A stretch of 64,000 nt of DNA from Alphaproteobacteria bacterium (GCA_020632795.1 JACKEV010000008.1:496001-560000); one strand, 5' to 3'; positions 27,100 to 36,188 are shown, counted from the first letter of the stretch. Notes: generated by a model from the sequence alone, not told the origin. Made by a program: numbers and translations.

Positions 27100-27474
27100 T
27101 CACCCCGGTTCCAACGATTCACTGCAATCAAACCCCACCGCCGCCACCCCATTCGTCCCCGCCGGGAAGGGCCACGCCGTCGCCTTCGCCACGGCGCACG
27201 CGGAGAAGCCCTCGTCGCTGTTGCCGAACGCATCGATCTCATGGGAGACGACGTCTCCATCCTCCACGGTGAGCCGGAGCCGCAGCGCGGTCGGGTGCGC
27301 CTCCAGCGACCGGGCGCAGCAGTAGGTGAGCTGCCCGGACCACGCCCGCATCGCGTCCTCGACGTCGACGCTGGCGGTGCCCTCGAAGGAGACGGCCGTG
27401 GCCTGGCCGGCGCCGGGGAAGACGGTCGTCGTCGTCGGAGGCGCGCAGGCGAGGGGAAGGAGGAAGAGGAGCAT
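27100..27474 (-). CDS. Small lipoprotein with AgmX/PglI (TonB-like) C-terminal domain
   Basis: 124 residues from ATG 27474. The N-terminus MLLFLLPLAC is a very short lipoprotein signal. The remaining sequence has the pattern of the TonB-like AgmX/PglI C-terminal domain common in Myxococcota: a short helix ending near paired Cys (LTYCCARSL), strand LRLRLTVEDGDV, then FSACAVAKATAWPFPAG. Such domains usually sit in envelope motility or transport proteins. No strong ribosome site is visible, and the gene stands alone in a degraded region, so expression is uncertain. Confidence 0.6.
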   Translation of the reverse strand: MLLFLLPLACAPPTTTTVFPGAGQATAVSFEGTASVDVEDAMRAWSGQLTYCCARSLEAHPTALRLRLTVEDGDVVSHEIDAFGNSDEGFSACAVAKATAWPFPAGTNGVAAVGFDCSESLEPG

Positions 27475-27623
27475 TGGGGGAGGGTAGCATGAGAGCGCAG
27501 GATGAAGGCCGTCCATTGCGGCTCACGACCAGTCACATCTCGAGGGCCATTCCGCTGATCATGGACCAAAGGCCCAGATACGGTCAGCGGATCGGTCCTC
27601 CCGAATATTGGGGAGCCCGTCCG

Positions 27624-27866
27624 GGACTCCAAGTTTCGAAGGTCCGTCACGGACAGACAGAGGTCTCGGAGGATCGACGGTGACGGTTACGTCTCGGCGC
27701 GTGACCGCGATGAAGCCGTGGAGGTCCATGTTGTCATCTGAATTCGGAGAATGGCCAACAGGTACCCATGAGGATCGGGCGCGGCCACGCGTCGATTCGA
27801 TGCGGGTTTCTCCGGCCTCTTCGAGGCCTCTGTCTGTCCGTGACGGACCTTCGAAACTTGGAGTCC
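27624..27866. repeat. 243-bp element with 45-bp near-perfect inverted terminal repeats
   Basis: 27624-27668 and 27822-27866 are inverted copies with one mismatch in 45 bases. The arms start GGACTCCAAGTTTCGAAGG and contain the small palindrome GTCCGTCACGGAC. The 153-base centre has no gene. Its right edge coincides with the point where the RCC1-like reading frame stops resembling its family, so it probably inserted there. Behaves like a MITE or other non-autonomous element; no transposase is present. Confidence 0.75.
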
Positions 27867-27883
27867 GTGACGGACGACCCCCA

Positions 27884-28240
27884 CAAAGCCCCACCACCCA
27901 CCTCAACGCACCGGCAACTCCGTCACTGTACGGGTCCCCCCAACACGCCGCGGCCCCCACCTTGTCCCACACACAACAGTGTGCCGCCCCACAATGGATG
28001 CCCGTCCAGGCCCCGTCCGCTGGACCGTCGGCGGAGGGCCAGTCCTCCGGCCAGCAGACCACCTCGTGCGCCTCCGTCAGCCCGCAGGTGCCGAAGGTGC
28101 CCGCGTTCATCGCGATCAGAGGCACGTTCGGGGCGTCGGTGTAGCCGCTCCGCCCCCAGCAGACCGGCTCGCGCGCGACGTCGAAGCCGCAGGGAGCGCG
28201 CCAGACGAACCGTGACCCGCCGCGCCTGTGAGTCGGCGTA
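27884..28240 (-). pseudogene. Truncated RCC1-repeat protein fragment
   Basis: Minus-strand translation gives RCC1-type half repeats: EPVCWGRSG, GTFGTCGLTEAHEVVCW, WTGIHCGAAHCCVW and AAACWGD. RCC1-like propellers normally need several more blades and a signal peptide. Here only about 115 residues remain, no start is evident, and similarity ends at the inverted-repeat element. Confidence 0.6.
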
Positions 28241-28301
28241 AGCCGCGCTCTCTGCCTGCTCAGGTACACTCCCAGCTTCTCCCCAACCCCCACTTCCCCA
28301 C

Positions 28302-29657
28302 ATGCCCCTCCCCCCCGGCCCGCGCTGGCCGCGTCCGGTCCAGACCCTCGCCTTCGCGATGCGGCCCCTGGCGTTCACCCGGTGGTGCCTCGCGCGCTAT
28401 GGCGGCCCGTTCACCCTGCGCCTGGGGCGGGACCAGGACCTCGTGTTCGTGGCCGAGCCCGAGCACGTCCGGGTGGTGCTCTCCGGTCAGGATCGCAGGC
28501 TGCGTCTGGACCGCTACGTCCGCATCCTGGAGCCCATCGTCGGGCCGCGCTCGCTGCAGCTCATCGAGGGCTCCAAGCACACCCACCACCGCCGCATCCT
28601 GATGGCGCCGTTCCGGCGGGCGAAGATCCTGGAGTACAGCCAGGACATCGCCGAGATCGCCGCCCGACACGTCGCGCGCTGGCCGGCGGGCCGCCCGATG
28701 TCCACCTACGACGCCTTCGAGCGGATCTCCCTGGAGGTCATCCTCCGCATCCTGTTCGGCCTGCGGGACCCCGAGGAGGTCGCCGAGGCCCGCGACAAGA
28801 ACGAGGCGGTCGCGGGCGTGCACGCGCTGCTGCTGATGTTCCCGGAGCTTCAGCGGGACCTGGGGCGGTGGAGCCCGTGGGGTCGGTTCCTCCGGGCCCG
28901 GGACCGCTTGGATGCCCTGCTGTACGGGCACATCGCGCAGCGGCGCGCGGCGGTCACCGCCGGCGAGGACCCCGCCGACGTGCTGGGGCAGCTCATCCTG
29001 GCGGAGGACGAGGACGGCCCGCTGTCCGACGAGGACTTGAGGGACGAGCTGGTCACCCTCATCGGCACCGGGCACGACACGACCGCCGCCGGCCTGACCT
29101 GGACGCTGGGCTGGCTCATCCGCACCCCTGCGGTGCACGAGCGGCTGATGGCGGAGCTGGACGCCCTGGGCCCCGAGCCCTCCCTGGAGGCCCTGGAGGG
29201 CGCCCCCTTCCTGGACGCGGTGGTCAAGGAGGCCATGCGCATCAGCCCCGTGCTGCCGGGCATCACGCGCGAGGTCGCCGAGCCCCTCGAGCTGGGCGGC
29301 TGGACCCTGCCGGTCGGCACCCAGCTCGTCGCCGCCAGCAACCTCTCCCACCACCTGCCGCAGCACTTCGCCGACCCCGGGGCCTTCGAGCCGACCCGCT
29401 TCCTGGAGGGCAAGCCCCCCCGGGACGTCTTCTACCCCTTCGGCGGGGGCCCCCGGATGTGCTTTGCCTGGGCCTTCGGGGTCAGCGAGCTGAAGCTGGT
29501 GCTCTCCCGGGTGCTCGCCGCGTACACCTTCACCGCCCCCGGCTCGAACTGGCCCCGGGCCCGCTGGCGCCACATCACCGTGGTCCCGGCGGACGGCGGC
29601 CTGCTCATCCCCACCGCGCGCCGCGCGCGCTACGTTGCGCACCATGCCTCTGCCTGA
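28302..29657 (+). CDS. Cytochrome P450 (cassette copy 1)
   Basis: 451 residues. P450 signatures are complete: I-helix oxygen-activation motif GTGHDTTAAG, ExxR motif KEAMR, and heme loop FGGGPRMCFA with the thiolate ligand at Cys387. The N-terminus MPLPPGP is a soluble-type proline hinge without a membrane anchor. The gene ends ...HASA in a 14-base overlap (29644-29657) with the FAD oxidoreductase start, so the two are translationally coupled. The whole pair is duplicated immediately downstream. No ribosome site is obvious before the ATG. Substrate unknown; lipids, terpenoids or sterol-like compounds are typical for related bacterial P450s. Confidence 0.95.
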   Translation: MPLPPGPRWPRPVQTLAFAMRPLAFTRWCLARYGGPFTLRLGRDQDLVFVAEPEHVRVVLSGQDRRLRLDRYVRILEPIVGPRSLQLIEGSKHTHHRRILMAPFRRAKILEYSQDIAEIAARHVARWPAGRPMSTYDAFERISLEVILRILFGLRDPEEVAEARDKNEAVAGVHALLLMFPELQRDLGRWSPWGRFLRARDRLDALLYGHIAQRRAAVTAGEDPADVLGQLILAEDEDGPLSDEDLRDELVTLIGTGHDTTAAGLTWTLGWLIRTPAVHERLMAELDALGPEPSLEALEGAPFLDAVVKEAMRISPVLPGITREVAEPLELGGWTLPVGTQLVAASNLSHHLPQHFADPGAFEPTRFLEGKPPRDVFYPFGGGPRMCFAWAFGVSELKLVLSRVLAAYTFTAPGSNWPRARWRHITVVPADGGLLIPTARRARYVAHHASA

Positions 29658-31032
29658 CCAGGTCCCCGTGGTCGTCGGCGCCGGCCTCGCCGGGCTGCTC
29701 ACCAGCGTGTGCCTCTCCAAGGCCGGCGTGCGGCACGCGCTGCTGGGGCCGCCTACCCCGCCGGACGCCCTGCGGCTGGGCGAGTCGGTCGACGCCGTGG
29801 GCTCCCTGGAGCTGGCCGCCCTGCTGCCCGAGCTGGCCGAGCACCTCATCCGCAAGGACAACGTCGCCCTGCACGCGGCAGGGGGCCAGTGCTCGGTGCT
29901 GGACTTCATCGCCCTGCTGTCCGCGCCGCGGGTGCGGTCCTCGGCCCACGGCCTGTTCGGGCTGCCCCGCAGCACCCCGTGGCTCTTCCACCTCCAGCGC
30001 TACGGCTTCGACCCGGCGCTGTTCGAGCGCTGCGTGGCGGACCCGCTGGTGAGCCACGGCCCGCAGCGGGTCACCGAGGTCGAGGCCGAGGGCGACCGGG
30101 TCGCCGCGTTGCACCTGGAGGACGGCGCGGTGGTGTGCCCGTCCCACGTCTTCGACGCCACCAACCACGTCCGCCTGCTGGGCAAGGCCTTCGGGGTGCC
30201 GCCGCAGCTCCTCGGCGGCCCCAAGGTCACCGTCTTCACCCGCTACCTGCGCGACGACGACGGGTGCGACCACCTCACCGGCCCCAACTGGCTGCGCACC
30301 TCCCACCTGATGGCCCTCACCGAGGCGCGCCACGGGTTCAACGGGCTGGTGTGGTGCCTGCCCATGCCCGGCTTCGTGTCCGTCGGGGTCAGCCTGGAGG
30401 CCGACGCCGCCCGCCCCGACGACGCCACGGTCCTGGACGTCGCCGCCCGCGCGGGGGTCGACCGGGGCGTGGACTGGCGGGGGCGCTACCCCATCCCCGG
30501 CCCGGTGCAGGCCCTGCGCCACCAGTACTTCTTCCACGAGCGGCCGTGGGGCGGGAACTGGATGATGGTCGGGGGCAGCGCGTTCACGATGCACCTCGGC
30601 GCGTCCTCCGGGGTCTCCATCGCGCTGGCCACCGCGCGGGTCGCGCCCGGGTTCCTGCGCCGCCCGCAGGCCGTGGGCCGCCGCCTGGAGGGCTACGTCC
30701 GCCGGGCGATCGCCGCGCAGGAGACCTACGACCTGCTGCAGTACTCCGAGCAGGTCGACCAGGCCGCGGTCGAGCGCTGGGTCCATGAGGGCATCCAGCG
30801 GGTCACCAACCACGCCGCGCTGTGCGGGACGCCGGCCCACCGGCTGGCCGGGAACCTGGGGTGGTGGATGCTCCAGCGGCGCCTGCTCACCTGGCCCGGG
30901 TTCGGCTGCCCCGACGCCTTGTTCACCCTGCCGGCCGGCGAGGCCTCCATCGGGTGGATGAACGCCCGGGAAGGCACCGCGCTGCCCGTGACGGAGCGCC
31001 CCCCGCTCGCCCTCGGGGAGTCCGCCGGGTAG
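29644..31032 (+). CDS. FAD-dependent oxidoreductase, halogenase/monooxygenase-like (cassette copy 1)
   Basis: 462 residues from ATG 29644 inside the end of the P450 gene. The N-terminal dinucleotide-binding motif is GAGLAGLLTS, followed by LGES as in flavin-dependent halogenases and related group A monooxygenases. The stretch GLVWCLPMPGFVSVGV sits where halogenases carry their W-x-W-x-I-P and SxG motifs, and the second FAD motif is GGSAFTMHLGASSG, similar to the GDAAGFIDPLFSSG type. One of the two diagnostic Trp residues is missing, so halogenation cannot be assumed; epoxidation, hydroxylation or a cyclase-like role is equally open. It would act with the coupled P450 on a shared substrate. 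Confidence 0.85.
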   Translation: MPLPDQVPVVVGAGLAGLLTSVCLSKAGVRHALLGPPTPPDALRLGESVDAVGSLELAALLPELAEHLIRKDNVALHAAGGQCSVLDFIALLSAPRVRSSAHGLFGLPRSTPWLFHLQRYGFDPALFERCVADPLVSHGPQRVTEVEAEGDRVAALHLEDGAVVCPSHVFDATNHVRLLGKAFGVPPQLLGGPKVTVFTRYLRDDDGCDHLTGPNWLRTSHLMALTEARHGFNGLVWCLPMPGFVSVGVSLEADAARPDDATVLDVAARAGVDRGVDWRGRYPIPGPVQALRHQYFFHERPWGGNWMMVGGSAFTMHLGASSGVSIALATARVAPGFLRRPQAVGRRLEGYVRRAIAAQETYDLLQYSEQVDQAAVERWVHEGIQRVTNHAALCGTPAHRLAGNLGWWMLQRRLLTWPGFGCPDALFTLPAGEASIGWMNAREGTALPVTERPPLALGESAG

Positions 31033-31110
31033 CCCCCTGTCAGTCCACGTAAGTCGGCTCAGAGGCGCACTTCGCTCCAGTCGGGTAGATTTGCTCGACC
31101 GGAGACCGAC

Positions 31111-32475
31111 GTGCCCCTGCCTCCAGGCCCCGCGCTCCCGCGTGCTGTCCAGACCTTCGCGTATGCCACGCGGCCCCAGAGCTTCGTCCCCTGGTGCGCG
31201 CAGCGGTACGGCGTGCCCTACACCCTGCGGCTGGTGGGCCAGACGATGGTGATCGTCGCGGATCCCGAGCACGTCCGCATGGTCATCTCCGGTCAGGACA
31301 AGCGCCTCACGATGAGCCGCTACAACCACATCGTCGACCCCATCGTCGGGCGGCTCTCCCTGCTGGTGACCGACGGCCAGCGCCACGCCCACCACCGGCG
31401 CATGCTGCTGGAGCCCTTCCGTCGGGCGAAGGTGCTCTCCTACGGCCCGGACATGGCCGACATCGCCGCCCGGCACCTGAGCGGGCTGGCCCCGGGCGTC
31501 ACCGTCTCCGCCTACGAGGCCTTCGAGAAGATCTCCCTGGAGGTGATCCTCCGCATCGTGCTGGGCGTTCGCGACGCCGCCCAGGTCGTCGAGGCCCGCG
31601 CGGCTCTGGAGCCCGTCGTCAGCGTGAACCCGCTGATCCTGATGTTCCCGGCGCTTCAGCGGGACCTCGGCCCGTGGAGCCCAGGGGGGCGGTTCCGCCG
31701 CGACCGCGAGCGCCTCGACGCCTTCCTGTTCAAGCACATCGCCACCCGCCGCGCGGCGGTCGAGGCCGGCGACCCCCCCACCGACGTGCTGGGGCAGCTC
31801 ATCCTGGCCGAGGACGAGGACGGCCGGCTCTCCGATCAGGCCCTGCGCGACGAGCTGATGACCCTCATCTTCACCGGCCACGAGACCACCGCCGCAGGGC
31901 TCTCCTGGACCCTCGGCTGGCTGGTCCGCAGCCCTGAGGCCCTCGCCCGGCTGGTCGAGGAGCTGGACGCGCTGGGCCCCGATGTGTCGCTGGAGACCCT
32001 CGACGCCGCCCCCTGGCTGGACGCGGTGTGCAAGGAGGCCCTGCGCATGAGCCCGGTGTTCCCGGGCATCCCCCGCGAGGTGGTCGAGCCGATCCGGATC
32101 GGCGACTACACCCTCCCCGAGGGCACCCAGATCGTGGCGACCGCGGCGCTGTCCCACCGCATGCCCGGCAGCTTCGACGCGCCCGACACCTTCGACCCGG
32201 CGCACTTCCTCGACCGCAAGTACAGCCGCGAGGTCTACTACCCCTTCGGCGGCGGCCCTCGGATGTGCCTGGGCTGGGCGTTCGGGGTGAGCCAGATGAA
32301 GCTGGTGCTCGCCCGCGCCCTCGCGAACTTCACCTTCGCCGCCTCCGATGGCCGTTGGCCGAACGCCCGGTGGCGCCATGTCACGATGGTCCCCCACCAG
32401 GGCGGGCCGGTGCGCGTCGTCGGGCGCCGCACCCCGCCCGCCGCGTCCCCTCTGGAGCAGCATGCCTCTGCCTGA
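31111..32475 (+). CDS. Cytochrome P450 (cassette copy 2)
   Basis: 454 residues from GTG 31111 with GGAG eight bases upstream. Full-length paralogue of the P450 at 28302: same N-terminus MPLPPGP, I-helix FTGHETTAAG (Glu where copy 1 has Asp), ExxR motif KEALR, heme loop FGGGPRMCLG with Cys386, and the same C-terminal HASA produced by a 14-base overlap with the following gene (32462-32475). The Asp/Glu change in the I-helix and the differing heme-loop residue suggest diverged chemistry or substrate. Confidence 0.95.
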   Translation: MPLPPGPALPRAVQTFAYATRPQSFVPWCAQRYGVPYTLRLVGQTMVIVADPEHVRMVISGQDKRLTMSRYNHIVDPIVGRLSLLVTDGQRHAHHRRMLLEPFRRAKVLSYGPDMADIAARHLSGLAPGVTVSAYEAFEKISLEVILRIVLGVRDAAQVVEARAALEPVVSVNPLILMFPALQRDLGPWSPGGRFRRDRERLDAFLFKHIATRRAAVEAGDPPTDVLGQLILAEDEDGRLSDQALRDELMTLIFTGHETTAAGLSWTLGWLVRSPEALARLVEELDALGPDVSLETLDAAPWLDAVCKEALRMSPVFPGIPREVVEPIRIGDYTLPEGTQIVATAALSHRMPGSFDAPDTFDPAHFLDRKYSREVYYPFGGGPRMCLGWAFGVSQMKLVLARALANFTFAASDGRWPNARWRHVTMVPHQGGPVRVVGRRTPPAASPLEQHASA

Positions 32476-33844
32476 CCACCGGCCTGTGATCATCGGCGCT
32501 GGCGTCAGCGGGCTCTTCGTGAGCGCCGCGCTGGCCCGCGCGGGGGTTCCGCATCTGCTGCTGGGGCCGCCCACGCCGCCCGGGGCCCCGCGCCTGGGGG
32601 AGTCCCTGGACACCATCGGCTCCCTGGAGCTGGCAGCCCAGGTGCCCGAGCTGACCGAGTTCCGATACCGCAAGGACTGCATCGCCCTGCACTCGTCCGG
32701 TCGGGAGACCGGCGTGTTCTCCTTCCGCGAGCTGCTGGCCTCGACCCGCGTCCGCCTGGTGGCGCATTGGATGCTGGGCCTGCCCCGCAGCACGCCGTGG
32801 ACCTTCCACGTCGACCGCTACGCCTTCGACGATCAGCTCTTCACCCGCTGCACGGCCAGCCCCCTGGTGACCCACAGCCCCCTGAAGGTCACCGAGATCA
32901 AGGTCGAGGGCGACCGGGTCACCGCGCTGCACCTGAACGACGGCCAGGTCCTCCACCCCTCCCATGTCTTCGACGCCACCAACCACATCCGCCTGCTGGG
33001 CCGCGCCCTCGGCGTCGAGCCGATCTCGCTGGACGTGCCCAGGTACACGGTGTTCGCCCGGTACTTTCGGCCGGAGGGCGAGGGCTGCGACCACGAGGCC
33101 GGCCCCAACTGGCTGCGGACCACCCATCTGGTGTCCCTGAGCGTCGAAGCGCACGGCGTGGAGGGCCTTGTCTGGGTGCTGCCCATGCCGGGCTACGTGT
33201 CGATCGGCGTGAGCATGGACGAGGAGGCCCCTCGCCCGGACGACGCTCGGGTCCTGGAGATCGCCGAAGAGGTCTGTCGGGCCCGGGGCCTGGACTGGCG
33301 GGCACGCTACCCCACCGCGGGTCCGAGCACCGCCGTGCGCCACCGCTACTTCTTCCATGAGCGGGTGTCCGGCGAGAACTGGATGATGATCGGCGGCAGC
33401 GCCTTCGCGATGCACCTCGCGTCGTCCTCGGGCCTCACCAGCGCGCTCGCCATGGCCAAGGTCGCGCCGGAGTTCCTGCGCCACCCCCGGCGCGTCGGCC
33501 GTCGGCTGCACCGCTTCGTCCGCTGGGTCGTCTCCGGGCACGCCACCTTCGACGACATCAGCCGCTCCGCAGAGGTGGTGGAGGAGCAGCGGGAGCGCTG
33601 GATCCGGGAGGCCTACCAGCGCATCGCCAACCACGCCGCCCTGTGCTCCGTGCCGCTGAAGCGCACGCTGGGCGTCTGGGCCTGGTGGTTCCTGGAGTGG
33701 AGGCTCGTCACCAACCGCATGTTCCGCTCCGATGAGTTCCACACCCGGCTGCTGTCCCCGCAGGCCAACCACGCCTGGATGAACGCCCGGGAGACCGAGG
33801 TGCGGGGGGACTCGATCGAGCAGCTCCTGCTTGAGGCCGGGTAG
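32462..33844 (+). CDS. FAD-dependent oxidoreductase, halogenase/monooxygenase-like (cassette copy 2)
   Basis: 460 residues from ATG 32462. Paralogue of the enzyme at 29644, sharing the N-terminus MPLPD, GAGVSGLFVS dinucleotide fold, LGES, GLVWVLPMPGYVSIGV and GGSAFAMHLASSSG. The C-terminal part (residues 360-460) is helical and basic/aromatic (LGVWAWWFLEWRL) and could sit on a membrane surface. The overlap arrangement with its P450 is exactly as in copy 1. A palindrome and the WYL regulator gene follow within 60 bases. Confidence 0.85.
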   Translation: MPLPDHRPVIIGAGVSGLFVSAALARAGVPHLLLGPPTPPGAPRLGESLDTIGSLELAAQVPELTEFRYRKDCIALHSSGRETGVFSFRELLASTRVRLVAHWMLGLPRSTPWTFHVDRYAFDDQLFTRCTASPLVTHSPLKVTEIKVEGDRVTALHLNDGQVLHPSHVFDATNHIRLLGRALGVEPISLDVPRYTVFARYFRPEGEGCDHEAGPNWLRTTHLVSLSVEAHGVEGLVWVLPMPGYVSIGVSMDEEAPRPDDARVLEIAEEVCRARGLDWRARYPTAGPSTAVRHRYFFHERVSGENWMMIGGSAFAMHLASSSGLTSALAMAKVAPEFLRHPRRVGRRLHRFVRWVVSGHATFDDISRSAEVVEEQRERWIREAYQRIANHAALCSVPLKRTLGVWAWWFLEWRLVTNRMFRSDEFHTRLLSPQANHAWMNARETEVRGDSIEQLLLEAG

Positions 33845-33873
33845 GTCCAGGGACTGCCGAACGGTCACCTTCC

Positions 33874-33887
33874 GTCCTGCGCAGGAC
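33874..33887. promoter_or_regulatory. Perfect 14-bp palindrome, possible operator of the WYL regulator
   Basis: GTCCTGCGCAGGAC is a perfect inverted repeat located 17 bases before the start of the WYL gene. The position suits autoregulation or attenuation between the oxidoreductase and regulator genes. Confidence 0.45.
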
Positions 33888-33903
33888 AGGTTAGAGGTCG
33901 ACC

Positions 33904-34881
33904 ATGTCACTCAACAAAGCCCAGAAGCTGGTCCGGCTCGTCGAGGCCCTCCACCGCCGGGGGGGCATCAAGGCGACCGAGATCATGAACCGCTACGATC
34001 TCGATCCCCGCACCATGCGGCGCTACCTCGCCGACATGCGCGAGCTGGGCATCCCGCTGGAGGATCACGGCAGCGGCTTCGACCGCGTGATCTCGCTGCC
34101 GGCGTCCTACCGGCGGGCGGGCATCCACCTCTCCCTGCCGGAGATCCTGAGCCTGCACTTCGGCCGCAAGCTGTTCACCTTCCTGGACGGCACCCAGTTC
34201 GCCTCCGACCTGGACGAGGCCATCGAGCGCCTGGAGCCGGCCATCCCCAAGCAGCAGGCGGCGCTCGCCCGGGACCTGGACCGCCGCTTCGTCGCCGTCG
34301 CCGAGCACCCCAAGGACTACGCCGACCAGGGCGACCTCATCGACGAGGTGATGACCGCGCTCATCTACCAGAACCCCGCCCGGGTCGAGTACGCCGCCGC
34401 CAGCGGGCCGCCCCGGCGCACCACCCTCGACGTCTACACCCTGGCGACCTACCGCCAGGGGCTGTACGTCTTCGCCCGCGACCGCACCGACGGCCGGGTC
34501 AAGACCTACGCCATCGAGCGCTTCACCAGCTTCGAGCGGCTGCGCCTGGAGAAGTTCATCGTCCCGGACAGCTACCGCCCCGAGGACCTGGTGCGCGACG
34601 CCTTCGGCATCATCGGCGGCGCGGCCCGCGAGGTCGCCGCGGTGTTCGACGCCCCGGTCGCCCCCTTCGTGCGGGAGCGGAGCTGGCACGCCTCCCAGAA
34701 GATCGAGGAGCTGCCCGACGGCCGGGTGCGCCTGCGCATGCAGGTCAGCGTCACCCGCGAGCTGGTCACCTGGCTGCTGGGCTTCGGCGGAGACGTCCAG
34801 GTCGAGTCCCCGGAGGAGCTGGTGACCCAGATCGCCACCGCCCACCGCCGGGCGCTGGAGCGGCTCACGGCGCGGGGGTGA
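33904..34881 (+). CDS. WYL-domain transcriptional regulator
   Basis: 325 residues from ATG 33904 (GAGG upstream). Residues 1-60 form an HTH_11-type winged helix (VRLVEALHRRGGIKATEI, LDPRTMRRYLADM). Residues about 130-215 are a WYL domain, with TLATYRQGLYVFARD and KTYAIERF in place of the usual PYxLxxxxGxWYL and RTFRLDRI. A C-terminal WCX-type extension follows (VSVTRELVTWLLGFGGDVQV). WYL proteins bind nucleic-acid or nucleotide ligands and regulate defence, DNA damage or metabolic genes. Here the gene comes 59 bases after the P450/FAD cassette and may control it. Confidence 0.92.
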   Translation: MSLNKAQKLVRLVEALHRRGGIKATEIMNRYDLDPRTMRRYLADMRELGIPLEDHGSGFDRVISLPASYRRAGIHLSLPEILSLHFGRKLFTFLDGTQFASDLDEAIERLEPAIPKQQAALARDLDRRFVAVAEHPKDYADQGDLIDEVMTALIYQNPARVEYAAASGPPRRTTLDVYTLATYRQGLYVFARDRTDGRVKTYAIERFTSFERLRLEKFIVPDSYRPEDLVRDAFGIIGGAAREVAAVFDAPVAPFVRERSWHASQKIEELPDGRVRLRMQVSVTRELVTWLLGFGGDVQVESPEELVTQIATAHRRALERLTARG

Positions 34882-34937
34882 GGGGGCAGGGCGCGTGGCG
34901 TCTCAAGGCCAGCTCGACCAGGGACCCGCGGCCCCCG

Positions 34938-36161
34938 CTACTTCATGTCCTCCAGGACGCTGAGCACCTGGTCGATGTCGGCCTCGGTGTGCGCGGCGTT
35001 GATCTGGAAGCGGATGGTCTCGTCGCCCTTGGGCACGACCGGGTAGTTCAAGCCGACCACCAGCACGCCGGCCTCGGAGAAGCGCTGGACCATCGCGGCG
35101 CACCGGGCGGTGTCGCGGACCATCAGCGGCACCACCGGGTGGGCGCCGGGGATGGACTCGAAGCCCAGGCGGTCGAGCCCGCGGCGGAACTGGGAGATGC
35201 GGTGGTGCAGGTGGGAGAGGCGCGCCAGGCCCTCCTCGGAGTCCGCGATGTCCACCGCCGCGTGGGCCGCCGCGCAGTCCGCGACGCTCAGGGGGTTGGT
35301 GTAGATGTAGGTGTCGGCCTTCTGGCGGATGGCCTCGACCACCGCCGGGCTGGCCGCGACGAAGCCGCCGTTGACCCCGAAGGCCTTGCCGAAGGTGCCC
35401 ACGATGACGTCGGCGTGCGCGCCGGCGATCTCCGAGGTGCCCCGGCCGGTCGCGCCGTAGGCGCCGATCCCGTGGCTGTCGTCCACCACGGTGACGAGCC
35501 CTTCCTTGAAGCGCGCACGGTGGGGGGCGAGGGCGGCGTTGATGCGGTCGATGGGGGCGTGGTCGCCGCGCATGGAGAACACGCCGTCGAAGATGACGAT
35601 GACCCGCTCCATGCCCTCGGGCACCTGATCGAGCAGCTCCTTGAGGTGGTCGATGTCGTTGTGCCGGTAGATCGCCTTGTTCTGGCTGGGCACGTTGGCG
35701 ATGCGCATCGCCCGGATGATGCAGTTGTGGTTGAGCTGGTCGCCGATCCAGTAGGTCTGCTTGTTCTGGACGGCCAGGGCGAAGCCCAGGTTCGCGGTGT
35801 AGGCCGAGTTGAAGATCTTCGCCGCGGGCTTGCCCACGTAGCGGGCGATGCGCTCCTCGAGCGCGACGTGGTGGCGGAAGGTGCCGTCGATGAAGCGCAC
35901 CGCCCCCGGGCCGGCGCCGAAGCGGTGGGAGGCCTCGTCCGCCGCCGCGAGCACCTTGGGGTGGTGGGAGAGGGAGAGGTAGCTGTTGGAGTTCATGCGG
36001 ATGAACTCAAGCTCGCTGCCCTCCAGCTTGTAGCGGGGGCCCCGGGCGCCCTTGGGGGGCAGGACGTCCACGATGACGCGCTCGGGGGCCTTGGCGCGGC
36101 CCTCTGCGGTGAGCGCGGCGATGTCCTTCTCCAGGCCGGCGTTGAGCAGCTCGATCGACAT
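34938..36161 (-). CDS. PLP-dependent alpha-oxoamine synthase (KBL / BioF-type aminotransferase class I/II)
   Basis: 407 residues from ATG 36161 with AGGAGG upstream. Fold type I PLP enzyme: substrate region MNSNSYLSLSHHP, GTFRHHVALEERIA, PLP pocket VVDDSHGIGAYGATGRG, and Schiff-base Lys in GTFGKAFGVNGGF. The family condenses an amino acid with an acyl-CoA: 2-amino-3-ketobutyrate CoA ligase, 8-amino-7-oxononanoate synthase, serine palmitoyltransferase, or autoinducer synthases of the CqsA type. Motif spelling is between KBL and BioF and does not settle the substrate. No biotin or threonine genes are adjacent. Convergent with the WYL gene. Confidence 0.88.
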   Translation of the reverse strand: MSIELLNAGLEKDIAALTAEGRAKAPERVIVDVLPPKGARGPRYKLEGSELEFIRMNSNSYLSLSHHPKVLAAADEASHRFGAGPGAVRFIDGTFRHHVALEERIARYVGKPAAKIFNSAYTANLGFALAVQNKQTYWIGDQLNHNCIIRAMRIANVPSQNKAIYRHNDIDHLKELLDQVPEGMERVIVIFDGVFSMRGDHAPIDRINAALAPHRARFKEGLVTVVDDSHGIGAYGATGRGTSEIAGAHADVIVGTFGKAFGVNGGFVAASPAVVEAIRQKADTYIYTNPLSVADCAAAHAAVDIADSEEGLARLSHLHHRISQFRRGLDRLGFESIPGAHPVVPLMVRDTARCAAMVQRFSEAGVLVVGLNYPVVPKGDETIRFQINAAHTEADIDQVLSVLEDMK

Positions 36162-36188
36162 GGCGGGATCCTCCTGTGGAGGTGTCCT

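Larger units (their letters stand above)
27475..28301. other. Non-coding / degraded region between small lipoprotein and P450 cassette
   Basis: Contains the inverted-repeat element at 27624-27866 and a truncated RCC1-like gene at 27884-28240. No intact gene is supported. The decamer GGTAGCATGA occurs at 27483. Confidence 0.6.
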
